A DNA stretch of 64,000 nt from Dyella psychrodurans (GTDB lineage: Bacteria; Pseudomonadota; Gammaproteobacteria; Xanthomonadales; Rhodanobacteraceae). The stretch lies in the NCBI RefSeq assembly GCF_003363265.1, contig NZ_QRBF01000002.1:493741-557740 (forward strand), read 5' to 3'. Positions 53,009 to 62,650 of this stretch are shown piece by piece; the stretch's first letter is position 1; every line of letters starts with the position of its first letter. Below the pieces are notes generated by a model that saw only the letters and a program-made list of their open reading frames with translations, did not search any database and was not told the origin of the DNA. A program made the translations under genes and the position numbers.

Positions 53009-54400
53009 ATGTCTTTCGTGCCCGAACGCAAAACCGCCAACAGCGCCGTCGAAGCCTTGCGTGTGCCGCCGCATTCCATCGACGCGGAGCAGGCGGTTCT
53101 CGGCGGTTTGATGCTCGCTTCGGATGCGCTGGACAAGGTCGCCGACAAACTCGGCGAACAGGATTTCTATCGCAAAGACCATCGCCTCATCTGGCGTGCG
53201 ATCACCGAGCTCGCCAACAAAGGCATGCCGTGCGATGCCATCACGCTGGGCGACTGGTTCGAAGCCAATGGTCTGGCCGAGATGGTCGGCGGCGCGAGCT
53301 ATCTGGTCGAGCTGGCGAACGCCACGCCCAGTGCGGCAAACATTGCGGCCTATGCGGAGATCGTGCGCGAGAAATCCGTGTTGCGGCAGCTGATCGATGC
53401 AGGCACGGCGATTACCGAGGACGGCTATCGGCCCGAAGGCAAGTCGGTGCACGAGGTACTGGAAAGCGCCGAGCAGCGTGTGTTCCACATCGCCGAATCC
53501 GGTGCGCGTGGCAAGAAAGACACGGTGTCGATGCGCGAAGCCGTGAAGGATGCCTTTCGCCTGCTGCACGAGCGTTATCAGAATCGTGGCCAGCTCACCG
53601 GCATTTCCACCGGCTTCACAGATTTGGACAACCTCACGTCCGGTCTGCAGCCGTCGGACCTGATCATCGTTGCCGCGCGTCCCTCGATGGGCAAAACCGC
53701 GTTCTCGCTGAATATTGCCGAGGCGGCTGCGTTGCGCGCCAAGAAACCCGTCGCCGTGTTCTCGATGGAAATGTCCGCGTCGCAGCTGGCGTTTCGTCTG
53801 ATTTCCTCGGTGGGTCGCATTCACCAGCAGCATCTGCGCAACGGCGATCTGGCCGAGGAAGACTGGCCGCGCGTCACCAATGCGATCGCGCTGTTGTCCG
53901 AAGCAAAGATATTCATCGACGACACGCCCGGCCTTTCGCCGGTGGAAATGCGTTCGCGCTCACGCCGTCTGCATCGCGAGCATGGTGGTCTTGGCTTGAT
54001 CGTGATCGACTACCTGCAGCTGATGCAGGTGCCGGGCAACAAGGAAAACCGCGCCACGGAAATCTCGGAGATTTCCCGTTCGCTGAAGGGCTTGGCGAAG
54101 GAGCTCAACGTACCGGTGATCGCGCTCTCGCAGTTGAACCGCTCGCTGGAGCAGCGCGCCGACAAGCGCCCGATGATGTCCGACCTTCGCGAATCCGGCG
54201 CTATCGAGCAGGACGCGGACGTGATCATGTTCATCTACCGCGACGAGTACTACAACAAGGAATCGCCGGACAAAGGCCTCGCTGAAATCATCATCGGCAA
54301 GCAGCGTAACGGCCCCACCGATACGGTGAAGCTGACCTTCCTGGGTCACTACACCAAGTTCGAGAACTACAGCCCGGATAGCTACGTGGGGCACTTCTGA
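53009..54400 (+). CDS. dnaB: Replicative DNA helicase DnaB
   Basis: The 463-residue protein starts at 53009 with GGGAG six bases upstream. The N-terminal domain begins VPPHSIDAEQAVLGGLML. The RecA-like C-terminal domain has Walker A ARPSMGKTAF, Walker B LIVIDYLQLM and SQLNRSLEQRADKRPMMSDL. No intein interrupts it. The hexamer unwinds DNA at the replication fork. The region ahead carries DnaA boxes. Confidence 0.97.
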   Translation: MSFVPERKTANSAVEALRVPPHSIDAEQAVLGGLMLASDALDKVADKLGEQDFYRKDHRLIWRAITELANKGMPCDAITLGDWFEANGLAEMVGGASYLVELANATPSAANIAAYAEIVREKSVLRQLIDAGTAITEDGYRPEGKSVHEVLESAEQRVFHIAESGARGKKDTVSMREAVKDAFRLLHERYQNRGQLTGISTGFTDLDNLTSGLQPSDLIIVAARPSMGKTAFSLNIAEAAALRAKKPVAVFSMEMSASQLAFRLISSVGRIHQQHLRNGDLAEEDWPRVTNAIALLSEAKIFIDDTPGLSPVEMRSRSRRLHREHGGLGLIVIDYLQLMQVPGNKENRATEISEISRSLKGLAKELNVPVIALSQLNRSLEQRADKRPMMSDLRESGAIEQDADVIMFIYRDEYYNKESPDKGLAEIIIGKQRNGPTDTVKLTFLGHYTKFENYSPDSYVGHF

Positions 54401-54545
54401 GCGCGCGTGCCTGCGCTTTGCCATCTCGTTGCCCTGATCCGCGAGCCGTCAGCCGTTACCCTATGATGCAGCGAGCCGGCTTCCGGGCCAGCTTCTGCAT
54501 CTGTTTCCGCGCTTGCAAAGACCTGGTTTCGATCATTTCAGGACC

Positions 54546-55634
54546 ATGAGCCGCACTACCGTCGCCACCATTCATCTGGGCGCGCTGCGCCACAACCTCG
54601 AGCGAATTCGAGAGCTGGCCGCGCCAGCGTTGGTCATGGCGGTGGTCAAGGCCGATGCCTATGGCCATGGCCTGGAGCGGGTAGCGCGGGCGCTCGACGG
54701 CGCCGCCGATGCGTTCGCCGTAGCCTCGCTTGGAGATGGATTGCGACTGCGCGCGGCGGGTCACCGTCAGCGTATCGTGGTGCTGTCGGGGCCCGATCAG
54801 CATGGCGATATCGCCGAGATGCAGCGGTTGGGCCTCGACGCGGCGATTCATCACGAAAGCCAACTGCGCTGGCTGTCCGAGGCTTCGCCCATGCGAGGCC
54901 GCCTGCGCGTGTGGCTGAAAGTCGACAGCGGCATGCACCGGCTCGGCTTTGCGCCCGAGCGTGCGGCGTCCGTACATGCGCAGCTGTCGACCATGACGGG
55001 CATCGATCCAGAGATCGGCTTGATGACGCATTTCGCCGAATCGGAAGTTTTCGACGGCGAACGTACGCGTCGGCAGATCGAGCGATTCCGCGAAGCGACG
55101 CGCAGTTTGTCCGGCCCGCGCTCACTCTCCAACTCGGCCGCCGTGCTGGGCTGGCCTGATGCGCGCGGCGACTGGGTGCGCACTGGCGGGCTGCTTTATG
55201 GCCTTTCCGTGGTGGAAGGCAAATGCGGTGAGGACTTTGGTTTTCGTCCTGCGATGACCTTGTCCACGCGCCTGATTGCGATCAACACCATCCCCCGCGG
55301 CGAGCGTATTGGCTACAACGGCCTGTGGGAGTGTCCCGAAGACATGCCGGTGGGCGTTGCCGCCGTGGGCTATGGCGATGGTTATCCGCGCAGTGCCGCG
55401 TCGGGTACGCCTGTGCTGGTGGGCCATCGGCGCGTTCCATTGATCGGTCGTGTGTCGATGGATCTGATCACGCTGGATCTGCGTGAGGCTCCCGAGGCGA
55501 AGGTGGGCGATCGCGTGGTGCTGTGGGGGCCGGAGCTTCCCGTGGAAATCGTGGCGGCACAGTCGGGAACGATCAGTTACGACCTCACCTGCGGCATGAC
55601 GCGCCGCGTGCTGTTCGTCGAGGACGAGGAGTAA
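54546..55634 (+). CDS. alr: Alanine racemase
   Basis: The 362-residue PLP enzyme has the cofactor lysine K35 in VVKADAYGHG, MTHFAESEV, VRTGGLLYG, the GERIGYNGLWEC region with the second catalytic Tyr, and VGRVSMDLITLDL-type C-terminal blocks. It makes D-alanine for peptidoglycan. The ATG at 54546 is used; a TTG 33 bases upstream is possible, and AGGA lies very close to the chosen start. It follows dnaB, a common arrangement in gammaproteobacteria. Confidence 0.95.
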   Translation: MSRTTVATIHLGALRHNLERIRELAAPALVMAVVKADAYGHGLERVARALDGAADAFAVASLGDGLRLRAAGHRQRIVVLSGPDQHGDIAEMQRLGLDAAIHHESQLRWLSEASPMRGRLRVWLKVDSGMHRLGFAPERAASVHAQLSTMTGIDPEIGLMTHFAESEVFDGERTRRQIERFREATRSLSGPRSLSNSAAVLGWPDARGDWVRTGGLLYGLSVVEGKCGEDFGFRPAMTLSTRLIAINTIPRGERIGYNGLWECPEDMPVGVAAVGYGDGYPRSAASGTPVLVGHRRVPLIGRVSMDLITLDLREAPEAKVGDRVVLWGPELPVEIVAAQSGTISYDLTCGMTRRVLFVEDEE

Positions 55635-55702
55635 ACGCGCGTCTCGCGGCATGCGACCATCGCGCGCTAAGCTCCTTCCATTCATTCATTGATTCGAACG
55701 CC

Positions 55703-57082
55703 ATGGCCAAAGCCAAAACCGCCTATGTCTGCACCGATTGCGGTGCGGAGCACACCAAGTGGCAGGGCCAGTGCATCGAATGCAATGCGTGGAATACGCT
55801 TTCGGAGTTTGTGGTGCAGCCGGTGCAGAAGTCGGTCGCTGCGGCACGACAGGGCGGCTATGCCGGCGCGGCCAATACCGTGCCGCGCGTCACGCCGCTT
55901 ACCGATGTCCTGGTCACGGCCGAATCGCGGACACTGACGGGCATTGGCGAACTTGACCGCGTGCTCGGCGGCGGTCTCGTCGATGGATCGGTGGTACTGA
56001 TCGGCGGCGATCCGGGCATCGGCAAGTCGACCTTGTTGCTGCAAATGCTCGGCACGCTGGGTGCTCAGTTGCCAAGTGTGTATGTCACCGGCGAAGAATC
56101 GCTGGCGCAGGTGGCGGCGCGAGCGCAGCGGCTCGATCTTCCCCTGCAGCCTTTGCATGCGCTGGCCGAAACAGGCGTCGAGCGCATTCTCGAGCAAGTC
56201 GCTTCCACGCGTCCGCGTGTGCTGGTGATCGATTCGATCCAGACGATCTGGACCGAACTGTTGACCGCGGCGCCGGGTTCGGTCAGTCAAGTGCGCGAAT
56301 CGGCGGCGCGTCTTACGCGTTTTGCGAAGGAAAGCGGTACTTCGGTTTTCCTTGTCGGGCATGTCACCAAGGAGGGCGGCATCGCCGGTCCGCGTGTGCT
56401 CGAACACATGGTGGATGCGGTGCTCTATTTCGAAGGCGAGTCCGGCAGTCGCTTCCGCGTGCTGCGTGCGTTCAAGAACCGCTTCGGCGCGGTCAACGAA
56501 CTGGGCGTCTTCGCGATGTCCGAAAAAGGCTTGCGCGAAGTGCCCAATCCATCGGCGATATTTCTCTCTGCGCATGCGGGCCCCACGTCCGGCAGTGCGG
56601 TGATGGTGACGCGCGAAGGCACACGTCCGCTGCTGGTGGAAGTGCAGGCGCTGGTGGATCAGTCGTCACTCGGCAATCCACGACGCGTTGCATTGGGCCT
56701 GGAGCAGAATCGTTTGGCGATGCTGCTGGCCGTGCTGCATCGTCACGGTGGTGTTGCTGCGTACGACCAGGACGTGTTTGTGAATGTGGTCGGTGGCATC
56801 CGTGTGCAGGAAACCGCCGCCGATCTCCCGGTGCTGCTCGCTGTGCTGTCATCGCTGCGCGATCGGCCGTTGCCGGAGAAAACGATCGCCTTTGGCGAGG
56901 TTGGGCTTTCCGGCGAGATCCGTCCCGTACCCAACGGTGAGGAACGCCTCAAAGAGGCGGCTCACCACGGATTCCAGCGCGCTATCGTGCCGAAGGCCAA
57001 TGCGCCCAAAAAGGGGCGGGTTGGCGATATGGAAGTGATTGGCGTGGAGCGGCTCGCGCACGCCATCGACGCTTGCCGCTAA
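55703..57082 (+). CDS. radA: DNA repair protein RadA
   Basis: The 459-residue protein has a zinc finger C10-x2-C13...C24-x2-C27 (YVCTDCGAE, GQCIECNAW). Its RecA-like core has Walker A GGDPGIGKST and the RadA-specific KNRFGAVNELG. A Lon-like C-terminal domain follows (AFGEVGLSGEIRPV). RadA drives branch migration in recombination. No clear ribosome site precedes the ATG at 55703. Confidence 0.97.
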   Translation: MAKAKTAYVCTDCGAEHTKWQGQCIECNAWNTLSEFVVQPVQKSVAAARQGGYAGAANTVPRVTPLTDVLVTAESRTLTGIGELDRVLGGGLVDGSVVLIGGDPGIGKSTLLLQMLGTLGAQLPSVYVTGEESLAQVAARAQRLDLPLQPLHALAETGVERILEQVASTRPRVLVIDSIQTIWTELLTAAPGSVSQVRESAARLTRFAKESGTSVFLVGHVTKEGGIAGPRVLEHMVDAVLYFEGESGSRFRVLRAFKNRFGAVNELGVFAMSEKGLREVPNPSAIFLSAHAGPTSGSAVMVTREGTRPLLVEVQALVDQSSLGNPRRVALGLEQNRLAMLLAVLHRHGGVAAYDQDVFVNVVGGIRVQETAADLPVLLAVLSSLRDRPLPEKTIAFGEVGLSGEIRPVPNGEERLKEAAHHGFQRAIVPKANAPKKGRVGDMEVIGVERLAHAIDACR

Positions 57083-57088
57083 GGCGCG

Positions 57089-57889
57089 TCAATCCACCAC
57101 GCGGTGCAAAATCACTTCGAGCACGAACTTCGAGCCGAAGAAGGCCAGCACCAGCACGCCCATGCCGATCAGCGTGAGATTGACCGCGCTGCGACCACGC
57201 CAGCCGTGACGCCAGCGTCCGTAGAGCAGGGCACCGAACACCAGCCACGCGATGATGGACAGCACAGTCTTGTGCATCAGGTGCTGTCCAAACAGGTTGT
57301 CGACGAAAAGAATGCCTGTCAGCAGCGTCAGCGAAAGCAGGACGAAGCCGGCACCGATCAATCGAAACAGCAGCGACTCGGTCAAGGTGAGTGGAGGCAG
57401 CGCGCTTAGCCATGGCCCGAGGTGACGGTGCCGCAGCGCGCGCTCCTGGATCGCCAGCAGGATCGCCATCGCGGCAGCAATCGACAGCACACCAAAGGCC
57501 AGCAGTGCCACGGTAACGTGCAGCTTGATATGCCAGTCCATCGACACGGGGGCGGTGGACGGGGCAAGAAAGCTGTCGACCCAAAGCAGCAGTGCGCTGA
57601 GCGGAAACACGATCACACCCAGTGTGGCCACGGGGCGGGTGAGATTCACCAGCAGCGTGAGCGCCGACACCATGCAGGCGACAAGTGAAAGCGCCGCGAA
57701 GAAATGCAGATCCAGCGCGCCGCCATGCATGGCAAGCAAGCCGGTGGCGTGGGCCAGCACCGCTGCCGTCGCAATTCCCAAGGCCAGACGCGCCAGTGTG
57801 GTGGTGCCGCCGCCGAACAACGGGCGCGCCAACAGCCCGCTGGCGAGCAGGTAGCAGACAATGGCGAAGATCGAGAGGGCGGCTAGCAT
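57089..57889 (-). CDS. ypjD: YpjD/CcsA-like cytochrome c assembly membrane protein
   Basis: The 266-residue protein has eight hydrophobic helices and the CcsA/ResC-type pattern: MDWHIKLHVTVALLAFGVLS with conserved histidines, LTGILFVDNLFGQHLMHKT, and SIIAWLVFGALL. The family includes haem-handling proteins; YpjD (CorE) itself has been linked to magnesium or cobalt resistance in E. coli. In E. coli it diverges from ffh; here the same polarity is kept, but three genes lie between. Confidence 0.87.
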   Translation of the reverse strand: MLAALSIFAIVCYLLASGLLARPLFGGGTTTLARLALGIATAAVLAHATGLLAMHGGALDLHFFAALSLVACMVSALTLLVNLTRPVATLGVIVFPLSALLLWVDSFLAPSTAPVSMDWHIKLHVTVALLAFGVLSIAAAMAILLAIQERALRHRHLGPWLSALPPLTLTESLLFRLIGAGFVLLSLTLLTGILFVDNLFGQHLMHKTVLSIIAWLVFGALLYGRWRHGWRGRSAVNLTLIGMGVLVLAFFGSKFVLEVILHRVVD

Positions 57890-57955
57890 TGCCGTTAAGT
57901 GTGGCACAGGGCAAAGACGGGGTGAACGCGGCAAATCGACCGGCACTTGCAATAT

Positions 57956-57971
57956 TTAGACATTTGTCTAA
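57956..57971. promoter_or_regulatory. Operator of the SdpR-like repressor
   Basis: TTAGACA and TGTCTAA are perfect inverted arms separated by two bases, 33 bases before the regulator's GTG start. The A/T-rich palindrome stands out from the GC-rich surroundings and fits autorepression by an ArsR-type protein. Confidence 0.7.
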
Positions 57972-58004
57972 TTATCTAGGCATCGATCAAGCCGATGGTG
58001 AGTC

Positions 58005-58292
58005 GTGAAGCAGCAAGCCGTATTTCGTGCACTGGCCGATCCCACGCGTCGCGCGATTCTCAAGCGGCTGCATGGCGGGGCCATGAGTGCGGGCGAAATC
58101 GGCGAGGCTTTCGATATCACAGGCGCGTCGCTGTCGCATCACTTCGCCGTACTCAAGCAGGCGGATCTGGTGCGCACCGAACGGCGCGGCCAGTACATCG
58201 TTTATTCCCTTAACACCACTGTGATGGAAGACCTCACGCGGATGATGCTCGATCTGATTCCGTCGAGTGGGGGGCGAGGAGGCAAGCGATGA
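58005..58292 (+). CDS. ArsR-family autorepressor, SdpR-like
   Basis: The start is a GTG at 58005 with GGTGAG upstream. The 95-residue winged-helix protein has FRALADPTRRAILKRLHGG and DITGASLSHHFAVLKQADLV. No metal-binding cysteines are present, as in SdpR. The next gene encodes an SdpI-like protein overlapping by four bases (ATGA). In Bacillus SdpR is sequestered at the membrane by SdpI when toxin is present; the analogous role here is inferred. Confidence 0.9.
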   Translation: MKQQAVFRALADPTRRAILKRLHGGAMSAGEIGEAFDITGASLSHHFAVLKQADLVRTERRGQYIVYSLNTTVMEDLTRMMLDLIPSSGGRGGKR

Positions 58293-58933
58293 AACCCGTA
58301 CGCAGTCTTTTTTTATCTGTTCTTTTCCTGCTGATATTGCTGGCAGCCTTTTTATGGCTGTATCCGCAGATGCCGGCGCTTGTTCCCGTGCACTGGAACG
58401 TGCACGGACAGATCAACGGCTACGCGACGCCGATCAAGGCGGTTGCCACGCCGATGGTTATCATCGCGATATTGGCGCTGCTTACCATCGCGTTGCCGGC
58501 CATCTCGCCACGCGGCTTCGAAATCACGCCGTTCATGTCGGTGTTCGTCGTGGTGATGCTGGCGGTGCAGGCCTTTGTGCTGATCACCGCGTTGGGCGTT
58601 CTGTTGAATGCGGCAGGCCATCCGGCCGGCAAATTCGTGATCAGAATGCTGCCCGTGGGTGTGTTGCTGATGATCATGGGCAACTACATGGGCAAGTTGC
58701 GCAAAAACTTCTTCGTCGGAATCAGAACGCCGTGGACGCTCGCCAGCGACGAGGTGTGGGAGCGTACGCACCGCGTGGGAGGCTGGCTGTTCATGCTTGC
58801 GGGGGTGGTCGTGATCGTCGTCAACCTGGTCAATGCATCTCTCGCATTTTCCGTGGGTGTGATTCTGGCAGCTGCACTCATTCCTGCTGTGTATTCGTAC
58901 TTCGTCTATCGACGCGTAGAACACAATCACTGA
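58289..58933 (+). CDS. SdpI/DUF1648 family membrane protein
   Basis: The 214-residue protein has six hydrophobic helices. MPALVPVHWNVHGQINGYAT is the DUF1648 signature, and KNFFVGIRTPWTLASDEVW is the SdpI hallmark. SdpI gives immunity to the SdpC killing factor in Bacillus and signals to SdpR. In proteobacteria such pairs occur without an SdpC toxin. It is coupled to the regulator by a four-base overlap and followed by the hydrolase gene 18 bases later. Confidence 0.9.
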   Translation: MKPVRSLFLSVLFLLILLAAFLWLYPQMPALVPVHWNVHGQINGYATPIKAVATPMVIIAILALLTIALPAISPRGFEITPFMSVFVVVMLAVQAFVLITALGVLLNAAGHPAGKFVIRMLPVGVLLMIMGNYMGKLRKNFFVGIRTPWTLASDEVWERTHRVGGWLFMLAGVVVIVVNLVNASLAFSVGVILAAALIPAVYSYFVYRRVEHNH

Positions 58934-58951
58934 ACTTACCAAGGAGGCTTT

Positions 58952-60295
58952 ATGAACTCCCAGACGCTAGGCGTGCTGGTCGGTCTGTGTTGCCTGATTT
59001 TTGCCGTGGCCAGTCGCGCAGAACCGACGGCAACATGCCGTGCCCATGGTCAAGCGGCGCTCGTCGCGTGGACGCAGGCTAACTACCAGGGTGCAGTCAA
59101 AGATTTTGCGCCGGATACCGCAGCGCAAGTGACGCCGGAGAAGCTAAAGGCGGTTTGGACGCAGTTGCAGGGTGCGTCGGGTGCATTTCGCAAGCTTGGT
59201 GATCTGCAGTCGAGGGCTATTGCCGGGCGCCCGCTGCTTGCTGCAAATATGGACTTTGCCGATCATTCATTGGTGGCGGTGATCGACTGCGATGCACAGG
59301 ATCGCATTACGACTTTCCGAATCGTGCCGGCAAGCGCACTGAGCGCGGCAACGACGCCCGCGCCCACATCAGGATCAAGTATCGGTATAGAAAGCGCTGT
59401 GCAGATCACGTCGCCGCTAGGCCCGCTGCCCGGCACGTTGTTAGTGCCGAAGGGGAAGGGGCCTTTCCCTGCTGTTTTACTGGTGGTTGGTTCCGGTCCA
59501 CTCGATCGCGACGAAACCATCGGCCCGAACAAGCCCTTTCGTGATCTGGCTGAAGGGCTGGCCGCCGCAGGAATCGCCTCGCTGCGCTACGACAAGCGTG
59601 GGCATGTATACGGTGTGCAGACAGCCAAGAAAGATGTGACCGTCGATGACTCCGTCACCGACGACGCAGTCACCGCGTTGCAGTTGCTGTCGAGGCAACC
59701 CTCCATCGATTCCAGGCACGTATTTGTTCTGGGTCACAGCCTGGGGGCAGCGATGGCGCCTCGTATCGGTCAGCACGATCCACAGCTGGCTGGCGTGATT
59801 CTGATGGCCGCGCCGGCGAAGCTGAATCTCGACACGGTGATTCGGCAGATGCGTTATCTCGCCCCGCTGCAGGGGGCTACGCCGGAGCAAATGGACAAGC
59901 TGCTGGCGCCCGTCGTCCAGGCGCGCGATGTCGTGGCGCACGCCGATCCGGCACACCCTCCTGCGGGAGAAGTGCTCAATGGATCGCTCAGTTTCTGGGT
60001 GAGCCTGCGCGACTACGATCCGATTGCCACCGCCCGGGAGCTGTCCAAACCCATGCTGTTGCTGCAGGGTGGCGACGATTACCAGGTGCTGCCGCAACAA
60101 GATTTCGTTCAGTGGCACGACGCCTTTGCGCGCGATTCCCGGGTGAGGCTGATCCAGTACCCTGGCTTGAGCCATTTGTTCATGCCGGGCGGTGATCCGC
60201 CGTCTCCGGCTGACTACATGAAGCCGGGCCATGTCGATGAGCAGGTCATTCGCGACATGGTCGACTGGATCAGGGCCCAGGCTGGGCGCTCCTGA
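58952..60295 (+). CDS. Secreted alpha/beta hydrolase with DUF3887-like N-terminal domain
   Basis: A strong AAGGAGG lies before the ATG. The 447-residue protein has a signal peptide (to SRAEP, about 24). A DUF3887-type domain follows at about 28-130 (GAVKDFAPDTAAQVTPEKLK). An alpha/beta-hydrolase domain then carries VVGSGPLDRDETIGP, the nucleophile GHSLGAAM, and a late Asp/His pair (GGDDYQ, LSHLFMPG). It probably cleaves esters in the periplasm. It ends the SdpR-SdpI-like operon. Confidence 0.88.
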   Translation: MNSQTLGVLVGLCCLIFAVASRAEPTATCRAHGQAALVAWTQANYQGAVKDFAPDTAAQVTPEKLKAVWTQLQGASGAFRKLGDLQSRAIAGRPLLAANMDFADHSLVAVIDCDAQDRITTFRIVPASALSAATTPAPTSGSSIGIESAVQITSPLGPLPGTLLVPKGKGPFPAVLLVVGSGPLDRDETIGPNKPFRDLAEGLAAAGIASLRYDKRGHVYGVQTAKKDVTVDDSVTDDAVTALQLLSRQPSIDSRHVFVLGHSLGAAMAPRIGQHDPQLAGVILMAAPAKLNLDTVIRQMRYLAPLQGATPEQMDKLLAPVVQARDVVAHADPAHPPAGEVLNGSLSFWVSLRDYDPIATARELSKPMLLLQGGDDYQVLPQQDFVQWHDAFARDSRVRLIQYPGLSHLFMPGGDPPSPADYMKPGHVDEQVIRDMVDWIRAQAGRS

Positions 60296-60310
60296 GAAAA
60301 CGGGCATCTC

Positions 60311-60319
60311 TGGTATATT
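60311..60319 (+). promoter_or_regulatory. Possible extended -10 promoter for ffh
   Basis: TGGTATATT fits an extended -10 element (TGnTATATT). It lies 36 bases before the ffh ATG. No convincing -35 box is present. Confidence 0.4.
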
Positions 60320-60354
60320 TGCCAATCCGCTCAGGCTTTTCCGATCCCATCGTC

Positions 60355-61737
60355 ATGTTCGAGTCGCTCAGCCAACGTCTCTCCACCACCGTCAACCGCC
60401 TGCGCGGCCGCGGTCGGTTGACCGAGGAAAACATCCGCGAATCGCTGCGCGAAGTGCGCATCGCGCTGCTGGAAGCCGACGTGGCGCTGCCGGTGGTGCA
60501 GGCGCTGATCGAGCGCGTGAAGGTTCGCGCCGTCGGCCAGGAAGTGCTCAAGAGCCTGTCGCCGGGTCAGGCGCTGGTGAAAGTGGTCAGCGACGAGCTG
60601 ACCGCCGTGATGGGCACGGCCAACGCCGAATTGAACCTGGCGCAGCAGCCGCCTGCCGTCGTGTTGATGGCAGGCCTGCAGGGTGCCGGTAAAACCACCA
60701 CGGTCGCCAAGCTGGCGCGCTTCCTCACCGAGCGCAAGAAGAAGCGCGTGATGGTGGTGAGCTGCGACGTGTATCGTCCGGCCGCTATCGAGCAGCTGCG
60801 CACGCTGGCCGAGCAGGTTGGCGTGAAGTTCTTCCCGTCCGAAGCGGGCCAGAATCCCGTGGATATCGCCAAAGCTGCGATTTCCGCCGCGCGCAAGGAA
60901 GTGATCGACGTGCTGCTGGTCGACACGGCCGGCCGTCTGCACGTCGACGAAGCGATGATGGCGGAGATCAAGGCGCTGCACGCCGCGGTGACGCCGATCG
61001 AAACCCTGTTCGTGGTCGACTCGATGACGGGTCAGGACGCGGCCAATACCGCCAAGGCCTTCGCCGAAGCGCTGCCGCTGACTGGTGTGGTCCTCACGAA
61101 GACGGACGGCGATGCGCGTGGCGGTGCGGCACTGTCGGTACGCTACGTCACTGGTCGCCCGATCAAGTTCCTCGGCGCAGGCGAAAAGACCGATGCGCTG
61201 GAACCGTTTCATCCGGACCGCATTGCCCAACGCATCCTCGGCATGGGCGACGTGCTGTCGCTGGTCGAGGAAGTCGAGCGCAAGGTCGATCAGGAAAAGG
61301 CGCAGAAGCTTGCCGAGAAGGTCATCAAGGGCAAGCGCTTCGATCTCAACGATATGCGCGACCAGCTTGAGCAGATGAACAACATGGGCGGCCTGGCGGG
61401 CCTCATGGACAAGCTGCCGGGCGTCTCCGGGCTGCCCGACAGCGTGAAATCCAAGGTCAACGACGGCGAGATCAAGCGCATGGTCGCGATCATCAATTCG
61501 ATGACCAAGAAAGAGCGCCGCCATCCGGACCTGCTGAACGGCTCCCGCCGCGCCCGCGTGGCACGCGGCTCGGGCACCCAGCCGGCCGACGTGAACCGCC
61601 TGCTGAAGCAGTACATGCAGATGGAAAAGATGATGTCCAAGCTCTCCAAGGGAGGCACCAAGGGCCTCCTGCGGCAGATGCGTGGCGCCATGAAGGGGAT
61701 GGGCGGGATGGGAGGCGGGCTGCCGCCGATGCGCTGA
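60355..61737 (+). CDS. ffh: Signal recognition particle protein Ffh
   Basis: The 460-residue GTPase has the N domain, G-domain motifs [27 protein letters not shown] and [10 protein letters not shown], and the M domain ending in a Met/Gly-rich tail ([19 protein letters not shown]). Ffh with 4.5S RNA targets inner-membrane proteins to FtsY. The start at 60355 matches the usual N terminus MFESLSQRL. The rpsP operon follows, the conserved order. Confidence 0.98.
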   Translation: MFESLSQRLSTTVNRLRGRGRLTEENIRESLREVRIALLEADVALPVVQALIERVKVRAVGQEVLKSLSPGQALVKVVSDELTAVMGTANAELNLAQQPPAVVLMAGLQGAGKTTTVAKLARFLTERKKKRVMVVSCDVYRPAAIEQLRTLAEQVGVKFFPSEAGQNPVDIAKAAISAARKEVIDVLLVDTAGRLHVDEAMMAEIKALHAAVTPIETLFVVDSMTGQDAANTAKAFAEALPLTGVVLTKTDGDARGGAALSVRYVTGRPIKFLGAGEKTDALEPFHPDRIAQRILGMGDVLSLVEEVERKVDQEKAQKLAEKVIKGKRFDLNDMRDQLEQMNNMGGLAGLMDKLPGVSGLPDSVKSKVNDGEIKRMVAIINSMTKKERRHPDLLNGSRRARVARGSGTQPADVNRLLKQYMQMEKMMSKLSKGGTKGLLRQMRGAMKGMGGMGGGLPPMR

Positions 61738-61868
61738 ACCTGAGCGATCTGGCCGGCGAAAGAGCTAACCCCTTCCTTTTTCGTCGGAATTCATTAAAAT
61801 GTCGCGTTTACCGCGCCCGTTCTAGGGCGCGCATGCCGGGCATGCCGGCAGTTCTGGAGCTTTTTACT

Positions 61869-62120
61869 ATGGTTAAGATTCGTCTTTCGCGCGGCGGCGC
61901 CAAGGGCCGTCCGTTCTACCACGTCGTTGTGACCGACTCGCGCAGCGCGCGTGATGGACGCAACATCGAGAACGTTGGTTTCTACAACCCCGTTGCTGCG
62001 GGCAAGGACAAGCGCCTTGAGCTGAACGTTGCGCGCGTTCAGGAGTGGGTGGCCAAGGGCGCTCAGCTGAGCGACAAGGTTGCCTCGCTCGTGAAGGAAG
62101 CCGGCAAGCAGGCTGCCTGA
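61869..62120 (+). CDS. rpsP: 30S ribosomal protein S16
   Basis: The 83-residue protein starts [20 protein letters not shown] at 61869 with GGAG ten bases upstream. [19 protein letters not shown] and [15 protein letters not shown] complete the S16 pattern. It is the first gene of rpsP-rimM-trmD-rplS, with rimM starting two bases after its stop. Confidence 0.98.
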   Translation: MVKIRLSRGGAKGRPFYHVVVTDSRSARDGRNIENVGFYNPVAAGKDKRLELNVARVQEWVAKGAQLSDKVASLVKEAGKQAA

Positions 62121-62122
62121 GC

Positions 62123-62638
62123 ATGAGTGCAGCCGATCGGCGCGTCCTGGTTGGACGCATCGTCGGGTTGTACGGGGTGCAGGGCTGGGTCAAGGTCGAA
62201 TCCTGGACCGAGCCCCGCACACAGATCTTCAAGTACCAGCCCTGGCTGCTCTCATCGGCGCCGGGCCAGGACAGGGAGATCAAAGGTATCGACGGTCGAC
62301 CCCAGGGCAAGGGCCTCATCGCCAAGTTGCCGGGGGTGGACGATCGGGATGGTGCTGCGGCGCTGGTGGGACAGGACATCCATGTCGCCCGCGAGCTGCT
62401 GCCACCACCCGGTAAGGATGAGTACTACTGGGTCGATCTCGAGGGTCTCGAGGTCGTCACCACGGAAGGCGTAGCGTTGGGACGGGTCAGTCACCTGTTC
62501 GCGACCGGCGCCAATGACGTGGTGGTCGTGAAGGACGGCGAGCGCGAGCGGCTGGTTCCTTTCATCCAGGGTGTTTACGTGCGTTCGGTGGATCTGTCCG
62601 GCGGACGCATGGTGGTGGACTGGGACCCTGAATTCTGA
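62123..62638 (+). CDS. rimM: Ribosome maturation factor RimM
   Basis: The 171-residue protein has the RimM N-terminal domain (VLVGRIVGLYGVQGWVKVES) and a PRC-barrel C-terminal domain (YYWVDLEGLEVVTTEGVALG, then FIQGVYVRSVD). It binds S19 and assists maturation of the 30S head. It lies between rpsP and trmD in the standard order. Confidence 0.97.
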   Translation: MSAADRRVLVGRIVGLYGVQGWVKVESWTEPRTQIFKYQPWLLSSAPGQDREIKGIDGRPQGKGLIAKLPGVDDRDGAAALVGQDIHVARELLPPPGKDEYYWVDLEGLEVVTTEGVALGRVSHLFATGANDVVVVKDGERERLVPFIQGVYVRSVDLSGGRMVVDWDPEF

Positions 62639-62650
62639 AGTGAGGGTCCG

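Noticed and set aside
60331-61524. Long minus-strand open frame across ffh
   Set aside because: Shadow of ffh; no start context or domain, and a composition artefact of high GC.
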